A stretch of DNA of 64,000 nucleotides from Hyposmocoma kahamanoa (GCF_003589595.1 NW_020653337.1:3960422-4024421); one strand, 5' to 3'. Numbered from the stretch's first letter, positions 11,808 to 27,000 are shown. Made by a program: numbers and translations. Notes: generated from the letters alone by a model not told the origin.

Positions 11808-12080
11808 TCATAGATGGCGGCGGCTAAAAAGTCGTTGAAAAACCAAATACAAAGATAGGTCGCAAGCACATAGAAAAATTCGTGAGGTCCGCTGATTCGT
11901 TCCGTGGCTTAGTTGGTATAATGTCTGGCACGGTATGCTAGCAGACGTCGATTCGAATCCAACCGGATCGAAGGAATTTTTTCTGAGTGTTCGATCTTCG
12001 TATTAATAATTATAACAAACTAGTGGAGTAATTTCACATAAAAATAATTAAATATCAATTCAATAAAAAATTAAATACCA
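11808..12080 (+). repeat. tRNA-derived SINE, family B
   Basis: A-box-like tggcttagttggtataatg and B-box-like gattcgaatcc lie 40-50 nt apart, with a shared tail through aacaaactagtggagtaatt. Other copies occur at 15309, 54092 and, as relics, at 12165, 21258 and 48590. Confidence 0.7.
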
Positions 12081-12164
12081 TATTTTCATTATTTTTTTTT
12101 TTTTTTTTGAGATTACGCCACTACTTGTGTTTATTATATAAAAAGATAAGGGGAAAAATTAAAT

Positions 12165-12350
12165 AAAAATTAGTATAAAAATTCATTCGATTTTGCTAGA
12201 CCCGACCTAGCGCCTTCACCAGTTGAGCTCTCTCAACTGAGGTACAGGACGAACCGACTTACCTTGCGATTTTTTTCTGTGTGCTTGTTGCAGATCTTTG
12301 TTTCGGTTTTTCACCATTTTTTTCCGTAGCGCCATCTGTGAGAAATCAAT
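12165..12350 (-). repeat. SINE relic related to family B
   Basis: Shares the head (gcgccatctgtgagaaatc in this orientation) with family B, but its promoter region is rearranged (ttgagctctctcaa). Confidence 0.5.
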
Positions 12351-13879
12351 GAACATATTGACACAATTTCATGTAGGTTACCATAAAATTTTCTTTACCC
12401 TGTAGTTGTGACTTTTGATAGAAATTATGGCGTACTCTAATATAATGAGTCATATTATTATGCGTTATATTTATGTTTTGTCGTTTAAAATGTTGCGTGA
12501 CTATTCTTATTAATGTATTTCATCGCGTGCGTGATTTTGTTCTACTAAATTATGTTAATAAATTTAATATGAAAAACAGCAATGTCATATTCTCTTTACA
12601 AAACAATTTGAATTTAAATTTTGCTTACAACATTCTATTGGGGTATATCCCTTCTCATTTTATGAAATAGAATATAATGGAATGAAATGGGATGAGACAA
12701 GATAAAATAGGATTAATGGGCGGTGATGCCAAATGGGTTTTCTTACATTTTTCGTACTTTTGACAATCTCGCGTAATATGTAAGGAAGTTTTGTTTTTAA
12801 GGAAATTTTCGAACTTTCGAGAAACTTGAGATGTTTTTGCTCCACTAAATTAATAAATAGTTTACGAATCCTTATTAGACGATAAGTAGCCGAAAAATGG
12901 CGCTAACAAAACTGAAATCTACCTATTCCTGTAAGGCTAGCACGATAGGGCGAGACTAGCGTGAGAGCGACATAAACCTTGAGATACTGCTATGTCGCAT
13001 AGATATCTCGCGCTTTATGTCATTTAAACCATTTCTAAACCATTTATTTACCACACACAGTAATACGAACAGAACATAATAATATATCTTTCTTGCACGC
13101 TATCACACCCCGGACATCCATACAACGGTCGAAAATTATTTACCTACTACTACTACATAAAGCAAGGCGCTATCTGCACACGCGCAAATGTGTGCGTGAA
13201 GTGGCAGGGTTATCCATTACTTTCTCGCACTATTACGTTACTTGGTCAGAGCGGCAACATAGCGATAATTCTAACGCGAATCTGTTATCTATGATTCTAT
13301 TAATATAATCCTAATAATTATACATGTCGATTAGGTATTTATATCGATATGTTATCATATTTTTCATTAATTCACTAACTAGAGTAATATTGAAGATTTA
13401 TTTAAAAAATATATTAAAAGCACTTAAAATGTTATATTTCGGACATGTACTTTTAAGTAAGGTAACCAAGGTATTTAAAATTGCTTGTCCAAGTTTAGTT
13501 AATAATTAGATATTATATTCACTACCTACGTAATATTTATCGGCAATACCAATAGAAAATTCGCTAAGTAATGGCGTCTTATTATATTGATATAATAAAA
13601 GCTATATTGTTTATACATACTTATATTACTCTGCAGTAAATAAATGAAGAAAACAATAACGGAATGAGTCTCAGGCATAAGTTTTTTTTACTTAATTCAT
13701 TTCATCTTTCGGAAAATTATGATAAACAGCTGTACACAGCACAATTCACGACCATTATAAATAGTAACGTAAAATGATGTTTTATATCAACGTACAAGTT
13801 TCGTAATGAATAAATGAAAACTATATTCAAATATCAAAGCCGTCTTCGCGCGAAAACGGCTCGTAGGCAACCTTGTTGT
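12351..13879. other. no recognised gene
   Basis: AT-rich; short open frames without family similarity and no repeat copies that I can match elsewhere in the window. Confidence 0.4.
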
Positions 13880-14120
13880 CGTTCAGTCAATGTGACCGGC
13901 AATGTGCGGGGCGTGGTGCGGTATCTAAAACTAGGGAGGGGCCGGAGAGTGTCCGTTCTCTTATCTTTATTCTCTGACGCTATTGCCCGCTTATACCATT
14001 AGCTCTCACTGGCCTGGGTTCGCTTGAAGAGATCTCTTTTAGAGATAAGTCCATGCTCACTTTCTGTTAATCTAAAATTTCTGTTGTATTTATTTGGTGC
14101 AATAAAGAATATGTATATAA
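13880..14120 (+). repeat. probable retroelement 3' end
   Basis: agatctcttttagagataag, then ttatttggtgcaataaagaa matches a 3' tail that I remember as frequent in lepidopteran genomes. No coding part is visible. Confidence 0.35.
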
Positions 14121-14523
14121 CAATTTTGTTGGAACAACAACAGTGCGTGGAAGGAACAGGCTCCGTTTAATCCTTGTGGCGGTACTGATTTTCAGACTGG
14201 TCTTGTTGACACATCGTTTTTCAACATGATCCAATTTAACTACACCAACGTCACGATAAAAACATTATAAAAATTTTATAAAACAAAAAATCATCATTGT
14301 TGTAGTAGCATTGAGTAACTAACAAATTATGCCATTTAATTTTAAATTGTTCACAATTTAATTCTTTTTCTGGTAATTTATTAAATAATTAGGGTACTAA
14401 TACAAACATGATTCTATTGTCAATATTTATATTTCTATCTTAATTCTTGTATGTCTACGATATCTAGTTTTGACTTAATTAAAGTTGCTTAGATTTTGTT
14501 TTACAAAACACAGACCTCATAAA

Positions 14524-14630
14524 TGTACGGACAATGGCACATCAGACTACACGTTTTTGTTCGAAAATCGCCTCCAGTGCAACGGAACAAGATACGTCAA
14601 AGTGTAGCTTGATGTGCAGGCGTGTGTACA
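14524..14630. repeat. 107-bp inverted-repeat element, copy 1
   Basis: The ends are imperfect inverted repeats (tgtacggacaatggcacatc and, reversed, tgtacacacgcctgcacatc). It differs from copy 2 (15202-15308) at six positions. It lies 287 bp before a sky exon. Confidence 0.7.
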
Positions 14631-14916
14631 TCGATGGTATGGTTAATATCTTCAGTTTTTTAAAGCAAGGTACGCAATTTCTCGCTGGCCCACACCAATG
14701 TAACAATATTACTATTTAAAATAGAATTTGTGGATATGATATGTCAAGGGATAATATGATCGTCAATAATATAAACAATATATGACGTCCATTAAAATTA
14801 AAATTTGTTTGAAAGAAATTCCTCAATACTGTAATCAAAATTAATGAATTCCATATTCTCACCCAATACTGCAAGCTACAATATTAGCAATATTAACCGC
14901 AGTCTTCCTTCTGCAG

Positions 14917-15041
14917 AGGAGGAGTGCTACCACTGCATGGCGAGCCTGGTGGCGTCCAAGGAGAAGATGTTCATAACGCAGACCAAGCTCCTCAACGAAG
15001 TCACCTGGAAAACTGTCATGCAGATTGCTAAGAAGTATGCC
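14917..15041 (+). CDS. sky: sky exon: TBC-domain segment, first recognised exon in window
   Basis: Acceptor ctgcag at 14911-14916, donor GTAAGT at 15042. The exon supplies the last two bases of a Glu codon, then EECYHCMASLVASKEKM and a stretch ending KKYA. It ends in phase 0. Two 107-bp direct repeats flank it (14524-14630 and 15202-15308). Confidence 0.88.
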
Positions 15042-18000
15042 GTAAGTATCAATTACATATATTTGTTTATTTAACTAAGCTATATAAGTTTTGTTTGACA
15101 ACTGTATTATAGACATCCTAGTTTATTTGGCTGCAATACATATATATTCATGGACATAAATTCAGAGAGTCGCTAAAAGAATGGTTGAATTTTAATAACA
15201 TTGTACGGACAACGGCACATCAGAGTACACATTTTTGTTCGAAAATCGCCTCCAGTGCAACGGAACAAGATACGTCAATGTGTAGCTTAATGTGCTGGCG
15301 TGTGTACATTAAATTTGTATTGAACTGATATTCAATTATTTTTTTGTGAATTTACTCCACTAGTTTGTTATAATTATTAATACAAAGATCGAACACTCAC
15401 AAAAAAATCCCTCGATGCGGCCGGATTCAAACCGACGTCTTCTAGCAAACCGTGCCAGAAGCTATGCCGACTAAGCCTCGGAACGAACCAGCGGACCTCA
15501 CGAATTTTTCTATGTGCTTGTTTGTCGGATCTTTGTATTTGGTTTTCAACTTTTTAGTCGTAGCGCCATCTATGAGAAATCTGTGAAAGTGTTTCGTCAC
15601 CCAGTCAGGTAACTTTACAGGTACCAGCCCTGGCTGGAATGTCGCTATTAGTTGTTATTAAATTTGTATTGAATTGATATTTAATTATTTTTTGTGAAAT
15701 TACTCGCAGCAACGTACATATGAATAACATTCATATGAAATACATATGAACCACAATATTCATGTGGCCACGTAGAACGTTTAATTTGAAAAATGAATTA
15801 CTTTTTTAAATCAATTAAACATATATAGTATATGTGGCCAATGATTCATATAAATGTTGTTATCATAATCCAACCTTTTTAGCGTCCTTCCAAATATGTC
15901 TGTGTAGATCGACGGATCTGTATGAATCCCGTGAAATTTATTTTAATAAGTATGCAAAATACGCTTAGGTACGCAGCACCGACCTGTCATTCATTGCAGT
16001 GCAAGGGAGAGAAAGCGCAATCTCAGGAGATCTCAGATTTTATGTTCCACTTCCGACGACGTATTCGTGGTACTTCGTCAGTATCGCAAATGTCTGTAGG
16101 CAACTACATTGCATCAGGAGAACTACCAGAGTGTTTGCCAGTATTCATAGCTGAAGAAATATTTAATTCGAATTTTCTGGATTTTTTTCCTCCCAAAAAT
16201 CCTTTGACACCCATATATCAACGAAGATTCACTGCCTCTGGAAACAGGATAATACAAGACGACCGTTTATACAAATTTACCGTTCGGGAAAATAGATCGT
16301 GGTTCAGAATGGTTATATGTTTTGTGCCATGTTACCATAACGGGAGACGTGCCGTTGCCGTACGACTAAAGCAATTTGAATAGTCGATAAATCTGTGGTA
16401 TTATTCTGAAGGTAATTTTTATTCGTCGAACAGGCCAAACGTAAATCAAATAATCCCAGATTCTGCAAATAGGTGGCAATCACAGCACGTGCAAGCAATA
16501 AATTTGTGAAGCTAGTGTTTTAGACGTCGTAGAAAAAAAACTGTTCACGAGTTCACGAGCTTCATTATTCACTGGTCTTGTTCATCCAAAATCGAGGTGC
16601 TGTTTGATTTTATGCATTCGTGATGTTCATGTAGCTATAAAATTTATGAGTATGGATATACAATAAAAGAATTATCAAAACGTTTGAGTGAAATTTCTTG
16701 GGGTAACCAGTTTCCGCAAGAACCTTACCTCTGATTTCCGATCAACTTCTGTACAAATTGTCCGAACAGCTGATTTTTTTTATACAGAAGTTCCAAAACT
16801 ATCATCAAGCCATTAAACGTGTCACGGGTTTCTCTAACGAGAGGGTTTAGTCAATGGTGGCCCAAGGAAAGGGTTCTGCAAATACAAGGCATAGAAAAGA
16901 GAAACTAACACGACATTTCGTACCGTTCAGAACCATTAAATTACAAACAAAAGTCCGTGCAGTAGCAGCAACGTGCACAATAAAGACGCAGTGAGGTAGG
17001 TCGTCGTTATCGCCACTCGTTTTAACTGCGTCGTAAACGTTGCCAATATTACCTCAATGCCACAAAACATAGATTTGCAACGGTCATGAATTCATGATAA
17101 GCTTGGTTTCTTAGCGAGTTACGCAATTTTATAATGCACTTAGGCAGGAAATAACGATTTGCTGACCCTTTATTTTATCCCTATTTGGAGCTGGTTTATA
17201 AGTTTCTTAAAGTTCTGAAAACCTACGACTGCATCACCTATGACGACCTGTGTCACTTGACGATCACAATCACTTGTATCATATCTGTAGTATCAACGAT
17301 AAATAAAAAGATGTTGTACTAACGTGTTTTGTCTTTAAATAAAATTACTTTATTTTTATAACGTACACTAGATAATGATCTTCATTTTATAATTTCAAAG
17401 CAAGTTTGTATTTTCGCAGTCCATTTGTTAACACAAACCTTGTAGAGAACAATAACGCGACTAAAATACGATCAAAACACGTCAAATTAATTGTTTTGTT
17501 GATAAACCCTTTCGCGTTGCATGGCACGTGACGAGGCCGCAATAATTTACAAGAAATTACCGATAATATTCTTAGGTTGGACGTGGGTAAATGACCGATG
17601 GCAGTAGGCTCCAAGAGTATTGGGATAATAGATGATTTTGAAGCTCTGATTCGGCAACAGATTCGATGGGAAAGAAGATCTTAAAGATAAAAGTCCGAAA
17701 GAGTGTACAGATACAAGAAGTAAGAAATTTGAGGATGTTAAAGATATTGAAGTTAGATATAATTTTGATGCACAAATAAACAAAAGTGTAATTAGATTGT
17801 CAAAGTAGGCGAAACTTCTAGACCCTTTTAACGTGGACAATCTCACACAAATCGAACTGCAGGTTTTCAACACATAACGTAACTTCAACGACCTCACCGT
17901 TAAAGGCTGTTATAGTATAACGTAAATAACTCCTCAAAATAGCCCAGCTATCAAAGGCCAAGGGTTAAGGAACTAGTCCTATTATCGAATCGATTGTAAT

Positions 18001-21000
18001 GCAGCTAGGGTGAACGACACCTAACTGGAAAATCGATCCTCGACTATTCTTGAACCTTGCTCGCTCGATAAGGATGCAAATAACCTCGTAACTCGCGTTG
18101 CATCACAGAATGACAAAGACGTGAATTTACGACAGTTAAATGTTATTTACTTTGTTGTTTTACTGCTCCGGGTTTGTTGAAGTAATATTGCCAGAGTCGA
18201 GCTCTAACAATGAATTCCGTTTAAATGAAATGATATTGTACCAGAGACAGTAAAGTGAAAGTACAGTATTGAATTTCTAAGATGTTGAGGTTTATAGAGT
18301 CATGTCTATAGAAGGGTTAATATAGTCTGTAAGTCTTCTCAGAAACAACATGGAATACATTGCTGCCACTGCCTTCTGAAGGAACAAAATGAAATCCTTG
18401 CCTAATCTGAACTCAGATCACACATAAACGCGTCTCATAAACTCTTTTAACTGGTTTGCAGAAGTCAGCAGCACAGCACTTGTCACGACTATCTGGTGCC
18501 ATTGGCCCAGAACGGATCTACGCTGATTGGCAATGGTGGATTCTAGCTGCCTTGCCATTCCCGCATCTTGTACGAGTTTTAGACTGTTTCTTCCATGAAG
18601 GCATTAAGGTTAGTTTTTGGATATTTTTCAAGAAATTCTTCCAATTCATTTAAGGATACACGTTTATATAAAACGTCTTATCGTTAATCTAGATGTCCAT
18701 ATTCCTGAAGCGAATACCAGTACTAAACTTTGCTTTTCTTTAAACAAACTCTTTCGAAAAATTTCCAGGTGTTCTACAGGGTAGCGCTAGCGATCCTAAT
18801 CCTCTTCCATAAGCACTCGTCGAACCAGAATTCGGAGTGGTACGCCGAGGCGACAAAGAACGGCGCTGACCATGCCATCGACAAGTTCTGTAGGAACATG
18901 CCCGTTACGCCGACAAAACTCCTGCGCACCGCCTTCACTATACGTGCTTTAAGGTATATGTTTTTCTCTAACCTCAATTTCTACTTTCGTATTTTCAACG
19001 GATACAACAAAAAGATGTACGATACTGCCATCTAGTTTTATGTCTGCCACCGACAGCTTTTGTCATGAACATAAGATCAACTTATTCCCAGAATCAATTT
19101 GATTATTTGATTGCACTTCAGCAGTTTGAAAGCAATTTTTAGATTTCTAAATTAATATTTTCAAATCCACAGTTCACAGTACATATCGAGAGTGTTTATA
19201 AAGACAGAAATGACGTTGAAGTCCAAGCAAGTGATAACGGGCTCGCGACTCGTAAAGTCTCGATCCTCAGACAACTTACCCACCAGCCAGTCACAAGTAA
19301 ACATTCAGATGATGTCACATACCCTCACTATTAGAGAGGTAAGCTTTGTTATCTATTATGTTGGTCATTTGTTATATTTAATTTGCTAAGGTTCAGTTTT
19401 CAAGGCGTGGATTAGAGGCGAACACAAAATGGCGGACGAAAACAAAATGGCGCCTTCGTGAAACTTTAGTCTGTGCCAGATTGTTTTCGCTTTGATTCCA
19501 ATGATGACGAAATCAAAATGAAATTGATACATCGTAATCTGTTCTCAATTGAATTCAGTGATAAATTCTATTGTTACAAAATATATTATATGACAACAAC
19601 ACTACAAAAATATTGTAAACACAAATAATATTACAATACTATTTATTGTTTACAATTAGCTTTCTAACGTACACGAAAACGTTCTAACTTCACACACTGC
19701 ACGCACCAGACAAGATTATATTACATAAATGTATGTAATAATTATTATACATTTCTTTCTAAGCGTCTAAGGATTACGAGTTGCGTTTGCAGTTTATAAA
19801 CAATATTAGGTATAGCAACATAAAAAAAGAAAGTTATTGCGAAAATTGTTCCTCAGCACCATAGCATATGTGACGTCATTAACGCAATTGTCTGTGCCCT
19901 GTGACAGACAGACGTCTAGCCAAAATGGTTAATAACGATAAAGTAATAGAATATATTCAAAAATGCATTTTTACTGTCAATATCCTTGCATTATTTGTTA
20001 GTGAACTGCAAAACTAAACTTTATAATCACATGACATTTAAATTGAAATACCATATAAAAATAAATACCGGCATTTTGTTTTATTATTCGCAGAGGATGT
20101 CTGAGGACACGTGCAAACAAATGGTATCGTAAACGAAATTAGGCGTGGCTTGGCTTTTTCATTCCATCCGACTGCGATTAACACAACTAACTAATCGATT
20201 TATCGTTATTCGAATACAGAATCGATTTTGTAAGATAACGTTTCATCACCTGATTATGTTATTTTTGATCTGTGTAGTGAAAATCATGTTGTGTTGTCGA
20301 TGTTCTCATTCGACATTCCACGGTCCATTGCCAGATGTGTTAGCATATTATTTGGACAGGTCATATTTAAGGCGTATGTATATGTAAACGTTTTTAAAAG
20401 GCTGCGTTTTGTATTTCGCAGTGTACGGGCGTCAATATTTATTCTTCAGTATTTGAAATTTATTTTGAACTCGTGTTGATGACTGTACCGTGCAATCAAG
20501 GGTAACCTTTGTAAAAAATTTTACTTTTGATTAATCGTCATTCTCTTTATTTCTTTAATATTTCTTGTCTCTGGCAATGGCATGAATAAACCGAAGTCAT
20601 TTCATAGGCTTTGAATGTCTAATGTGTTAGTGTGATTTCCTTGTACTATACGATCTTTGACAACTTTATTCAACAGCATGTGTGTGACGTTACGAGAAGA
20701 GAAGAAACTCCTGTAATATTTTTAATATGACAACAACCAATGAATATAGCTTGGATGATTTTTTACTAACAAAATGTGTGGAGACAATGTTGGCGTACAT
20801 TGAGGCCGGATAGATGACAATTTTTGTTATTGTTCGTTCCAGTATTGTGGTCGAGTGTCGGCTTTAATACTTTTGATGTGGCATATACGAATTTCTTTTT
20901 TTTTATTTTACTAAATAGTATTCTTTTATTTCCAATCACCATGGTGGTGATGTTAGCATAAGCACACATATGGGTTGGACTTACATTGTGAGAGAAATGG

Positions 21001-24000
21001 TACCTGTAATAGGACACCCGTACCCCAAAGACAAGATCCAACACATAGGATTTCTTTTAAGATATGATTACTTGGAAATATTCCGTATCTTCTTAGAAGA
21101 AATGTTGAGTTATTGTAGTCCTTTGGATCACGGTTTTGTTTCGTAATAAAACATTATCTTTCATGAATTTGACTGAATGCTTCATTCAGATTATCCACCA
21201 AAAAATTTTTCATTAAAAAATTTTGTAAAAATATGATAATTTTTCAAACAAAAGTGTTTTCAATGATTAATACAAAAATCGAACGCCAAGAAAAAATTTC
21301 TTCGATTCGGCTGGATACGACCATCCAGCCATGAATATGATGTGGTCAAAAAGAAAAAAATGTTTTTGCTAAAAAAATATGTTTTGTTATACCTGAATGG
21401 TTAGCTCAAAACTTTGATAACAATTCATATACTTTTGTAAATGATAATTTTTCTTACAATAATTATTTTACTAAAATATGCTAAATTTTGTAAAAAAAAA
21501 ATGGTGTCATTACCACGTTAGTCAAATAAATACTGAAAAGTAGTGTTTACACTGTATAGAAACAATACCGTGACTTAAGTGCTCTACAATTTAACCTGTA
21601 TAAGAATCTTCAAAGTACTAACTGAATTAAGTAATGTAACAATCAAATTGGCATGAGCACTTAAACCTACGCTTAGGTACACTTGACGTCTAAATTTCAT
21701 GGTGCACTATGAAATAGCACTATTGTTGGTAAAGTTCTCTTTTGTGAGCTTTCTTTCTCCCATTTTTCAAATATATGTCCTATATACGGTGCCATATCAA
21801 AACTATTCCGAGAAGACCTAATAACTAGTGACGTGGCATGTGACGAAGTGTCCTTGTGTGCTAACCATGTGATTTCTATAGGGCGCGCACTCTCCAGGTC
21901 CGCGCGCCCTTTCCATGGGCGTGTACCCCATTCAGGCTATCAAGTCCCAGATTCTAGACCAGAGCGAAGTAAGATAACAGCCTTGTCGATGTTTAGCACC
22001 GCTTGACACTAGGTGTTATTATTTTTTTATTTGCGACCTCTGAAGCTTTGATTGTGAACATTGGGACGGACTTGGGGCTAAACTTTTGGGGCGAGAATAT
22101 TTTTTTTTGCGGTGACTATTGAGATAACTAACGGGTTTTTTAACCGCGTGTAGTCAGTAAAAGTGACTAACCACCAAATTGTACACATTGAAATTTCCAA
22201 AGTAGTAAATTTAAACTATATTTTCAGAGTGCCTACTTAAAATTTTTTCATATATTCAGGGTCAGCAGTAAGTTAACTTGACACTTATTATTGAAAGTCA
22301 ACTCGTAAGCTGATGGCGAAAATAACGGTCCAAAATCGAAAGTGTAAAGCTCCTGATTGTGCATCGAGATAAATACACCTTTAGACAATGAGGTTACGGT
22401 GCACTTTAGATTGAAACTGAAAGCTGTTGAAAAATGTACCTTAAGACATTGTTGTTGTTCTATCAAATATTTATGAGATATGTACATAGTTTGGATCAAA
22501 TTGTCCATTTTCGACATGGAAACTTTTTTTGACTTTAACGTTCAGATCATTTGACACTTTTACTACCTTTCTATCTCAGTGGTCACTGCGCAATCTAACA
22601 GAATATATTCAAAGTTAATTCGGTTACGTCTGCTCCTGTCGTATCTTGACCATGATGGACGCATCTGTGTCCAAATATCAGTAGTACTCGTTAAAAAAGA
22701 TTGTAAAAACAAAACAAGAATCTATCTACATGTAAAAGAAACGTCTATACTGTAAATAATACAACATATTAGGAATAGACGGCCTTTGCCAGTAAATTTA
22801 TCGCTTCTTGTAAAGTTACTTCAACATCATTAACAGGGTTAAAATATTTAACCAACTGAAACAAAGTGTTCCCATGTTCTTAAAAGTCTGCCCCAATTCC
22901 GTCCCACAAATATGATTAAGCACTACAAAGCATCTAGATCTGACGGATTGTAATGAACGACGTTGCTTGAATTTTTATTTGCGTTTATGGTAAGTAAGTA
23001 TCGTAAGCTAGAACGCATGGCGGCTAGATCTGTACATTTATGTTTATTCTGTTCGGTTGACGATGTTATGAATGTATTTATGTCTATTTACTGGCTTTGT
23101 ACCACCACATTAGGCATTTAGATGACTATAGAATAGTGTGACATGAGATCCCTTTTGAGGATTATGATTTGGTGTCCTTCAAAAGACTCGTGATAGTGCA
23201 GTTTTTATTCGGCGACTTTAACACCACGTATCCATCCATAAGTGACTATATTTCATTGTACACTGTTTATTTGCTTGCCATTTTTAAAAATCAAATGTGT
23301 GACGCATCAGTTTTATTGTATAAAAACGTTTTTTGACGATGAAATATTTTCTGATTGATTTACGCACACAGTTTTAAGTATTAGTAGAAATAATGTCCAG
23401 GGAACCGTTTTTTACTTACAAAAAATATCATCATCGGTTTTTTGAAATGCACAACTCGACAAATGCTCAAGGAAAAAATGTTTAATATAAAGATATTTAT
23501 CATAAGAAAATGAAAGTAAATAAATATTATTTTCTTTCTTTCTCCGAAAATAGTAGTTTTAAATTTCGACCGTACGCCACTCGATGTAGACTTGGCATTG
23601 CTGTTGTGCAATCGCTTGGTTTAATGATGGAACATGCAGATAACGATAAATACCTGTCACTTTTTATTAAAAAGGAGCAAATCAAGTGCAGGTGAACGAA
23701 TCTATATATTTCTTCCATGTTTACGGTGTTGAAGGTTGGTGGTTTCTATGCAAAATATGCTAGACAACTTCAATTAGTTTGTGACCGCTGGGGGCGCTGT
23801 TTACAGCGTTGATGGAATGCATGGTGATTTAATTAAATTCTATTCCAAAGCGTCAACTTGATGTGTTCTTAACTGTAGTACCTCTACGGGGAAAAAACTG
23901 ACTCTTATGACTAAATGGTTTTAATGGATTTAATCTCACTCTTTAATTGGATCAATCACAACATGATTGAATTAGTTACCTAAAATTATTGCTGCAATTA

Positions 24001-27000
24001 TTGAATATAATAATATAATTGTTAAATTCAAAACATGGGTCATGATATAACATGACAACATTTCCACCATTCAATATAATTTCAATGACAAGAAGTCAGT
24101 CAGGGAGTCACCACATTGGTTACCGCGGAATCAGCTAGACTCGGCTAGAAAAAGCTTTAACGTGTTTCGCTTTCGCTCGGACCGCCGCCGATACGATTCC
24201 GAATGTAGTGGTTCCCTAAACGTGCAACTTCTTGTAAGAAAAAATTGTTTCACCTAAAAAAATGGTCATATGTTTTACGCAGTCTATTGACTATTAACAC
24301 CGTGAACTCATGGTAAATGTACTAAGGAAGTCAAATATTGATAGCTCCCCAAAAACTTCAAATAACGTGTCACTTACCATTGTTACTAGCAACATTGCAA
24401 CAGCGCCAGCTCCAGGACTCATGATATTTTGAGTTTGTCGATATGTCTCATTGACGTCAGAACAGTGATTCGTGGTTACGACTGGTGGTATGATGACGCT
24501 AATTTCTGTAGAAACTACAGTAACTGACAGATCATTTGAATGTTTTCAACACGGCTACGATAGCGGTGAATTTTATTTTTAATCAGATTAAATGGTGGCA
24601 TCGCGCCTTATTCTGAAATTCCGCCCCATTAATTACGTAATATACAATTTTATCGGAGAAAAGTTATTTATCAAGTTCGATTATTAAATATTTCGTTTTC
24701 GACAAATTGTTCGAAACTTGAGGTCTCTAAAAACCACTGTGCAAACAGACGTACCAGGGTTGCAACCAAATTCCTTGATCCATCAATTGGAAGACGCGTG
24801 TTCCAGAGCCCGCGCTCCTCCCACCTGGCCATGTGGTTCCCATTCCCTAACGCGGTGTTCAAGGACCAGCACCAACATCAGTCTGAACTCCGCCAGAAGG
24901 TGACCCAAGTAACCTCACCTTGGTTGTAGTATGGTGATAGGGGTTAGGGCAGTGGGATGTTTCTCTTTGATGCACACTTATTGGCCAAGTTTTACCTCAC
25001 GGATTATTGTGTACAACAAATACCTGATGTTATCGTCTCTCTCCTGGCTAACTATCGTAAATAACGTTTGGCAATTCACATCTTGAGCTGCAGCCCGTGT
25101 CAATCTCATTCTTCCAATCAGTAATATTCATATATGGAAAAGGGAAACGGCGGTTAGTGGAGAACTTTCTCTTTGAAAGCTGAGAAAGGGAGACCACATT
25201 TATCTTTATGCTCATGTAATAAGAGCGTAAAAGGCGTACATTTCGCGTCGGTGGTGGTTCGAAAGGAAGCGAAACGCGTGACGTCTTTGTCGCTCTAATT
25301 GCAACGGCTAAAGCCGATTCCGTGTTAACTAGTCTGGTGTCACCCTAAGACCGTATTGTCTCAAATGCGACAAACTGTCAGATACGGCAGTTAGTGAGGA
25401 AAAGGACGCTATGGGACTCCTTCTGCAACATCAGCATAGGAAGTTCTGAATTTTTTTTAATGTTTTTTACTCAATATCTATATCGTCGTTATAGTCTAAT
25501 GTCCACTTACACTAAACTTAAGTATGTATTAAACCAATGGTTGCCAAGACACTTTTATTTATTTATTTATTTCAAGATACACCATCAACTTAACACAAAA
25601 CAATATTTTAAAAAAATACACACAGGTTCACTATACAAGGTGCCAAGTCACTACAGGTGTATACATCACTAAAAATCTAATGTTAACCAATGAGATACTA
25701 AAGAAAATATATAATTAGAAATATAAAATTACAGTAATCATTAGTTATCTATAATAGATATTTACAAGTTTCATAAGTTCAAACAAATTGCTTAATACAT
25801 TGTGTTAAGAGTGTCTTATCAATTTAAGCATGTTTAAGACGTACTTAATTTCGTGCATGTGGACATTAAAAGTTTTCGATTTAAATTTTATTTTTCAGTT
25901 CCCTTATCACTTTCTGACAAACGTAAGGCTCAATTTATATTGCCACGGGATGAAATGGAAGCGAATTTTTGTAACGAAATCGTATATAGCATAATGAACT
26001 TTATTGCAACGGTGTAACGTCCAAAATAGATGCGGGAACTCCCAAAACTGCGCGAGAATTCAACTGAAGGCAGTGTAAATTGAGCTAGAGGTATATTCCC
26101 AATGGTTACCTAATTATAACAAAAGCATTTTATAAATGCTATTTTAAAACTGTCCCAAAGAGATTTACTATCGAACAATTACTGTTGTATATACATAATT
26201 TTAATGGTCGCTTGGTACAGCGCCAAAACTTTACGATTGCATCAATAAGAAATGTCCCACTAAAATTGTACGCGGGTGTACTGACTGGGCGAATACACTG
26301 TGGCAGAAAAACGGGTCGCTTGTGAGGGATTTTTTTTCTATTTAATTGTTGGATGTAGACTAAATATTTAGTTAGTAAGGAATGTTAGTTAAATTAATAC
26401 GCACTTACACTGTAATTCGTAGGTAATGTAGTTAATTATGTGTCATGAAAAAAAAGATAGTTTTATTCAATATTGTCTTTGTGAGGTATATAGATATAAG
26501 TTAGCACAATGTAGTGTATGTACTGAGTTAACACGAAAATGATGTCATTTTTAAATACAGGTGGAGACGTTGATAAAGAACTCAGCCATAGGTGCCTATC
26601 GGTTGATTATGTAATATAAGTACAGAGTACATATAATTATAAACTAGAACTAACGTAAAATCGTACAGTAATTTGACGACATTACCACACCGAACTCGCA
26701 CTTAAATGGCCGGCCCCTGGGTAGTTTTAGAATCATGCGAGATCCAACAATAGCATCCCCCTTGCCCTTTCAAACATGGAACTTGGAAGTCTCGACAAGG
26801 TCTTAAGATTGGCAAATTTTTCGATTCATCCATGCTCGGTGGCACTGCTTGCTTATATGATGAGGTCATTCACATAATAGCCACGCTTGCAAGCAAAATA
26901 TCGAAAAGTGAAGAATTTTTTATTTTTCTTAAGGAGCGCCTCCTTGGGATTTGGCGCTTGGAGAGGCCACTTTGTTCGCCCTATGGCCGGCCCTGTACAT

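Noticed and set aside
11898..11975. Possible tRNA gene in the family B element
   Set aside because: No matching acceptor stem and several dispersed copies with a common tail; a SINE.
13814..14002. GC-richer 62-codon frame considered as an upstream sky exon
   Set aside because: It does not resemble the TBC N-terminal half, and it runs into a retroelement-like 3' tail.
1..14916. Search for the 5' exons of sky
   Set aside because: No segment resembling the N-terminal TBC motifs was seen. They probably lie left of the window, though a short exon could have been missed.
17387..17897. Overlapping minus-strand open frames of 67-116 codons
   Set aside because: No family similarity, no splice context and hydrophobic/serine-rich composition typical of chance translation of AT-rich DNA.
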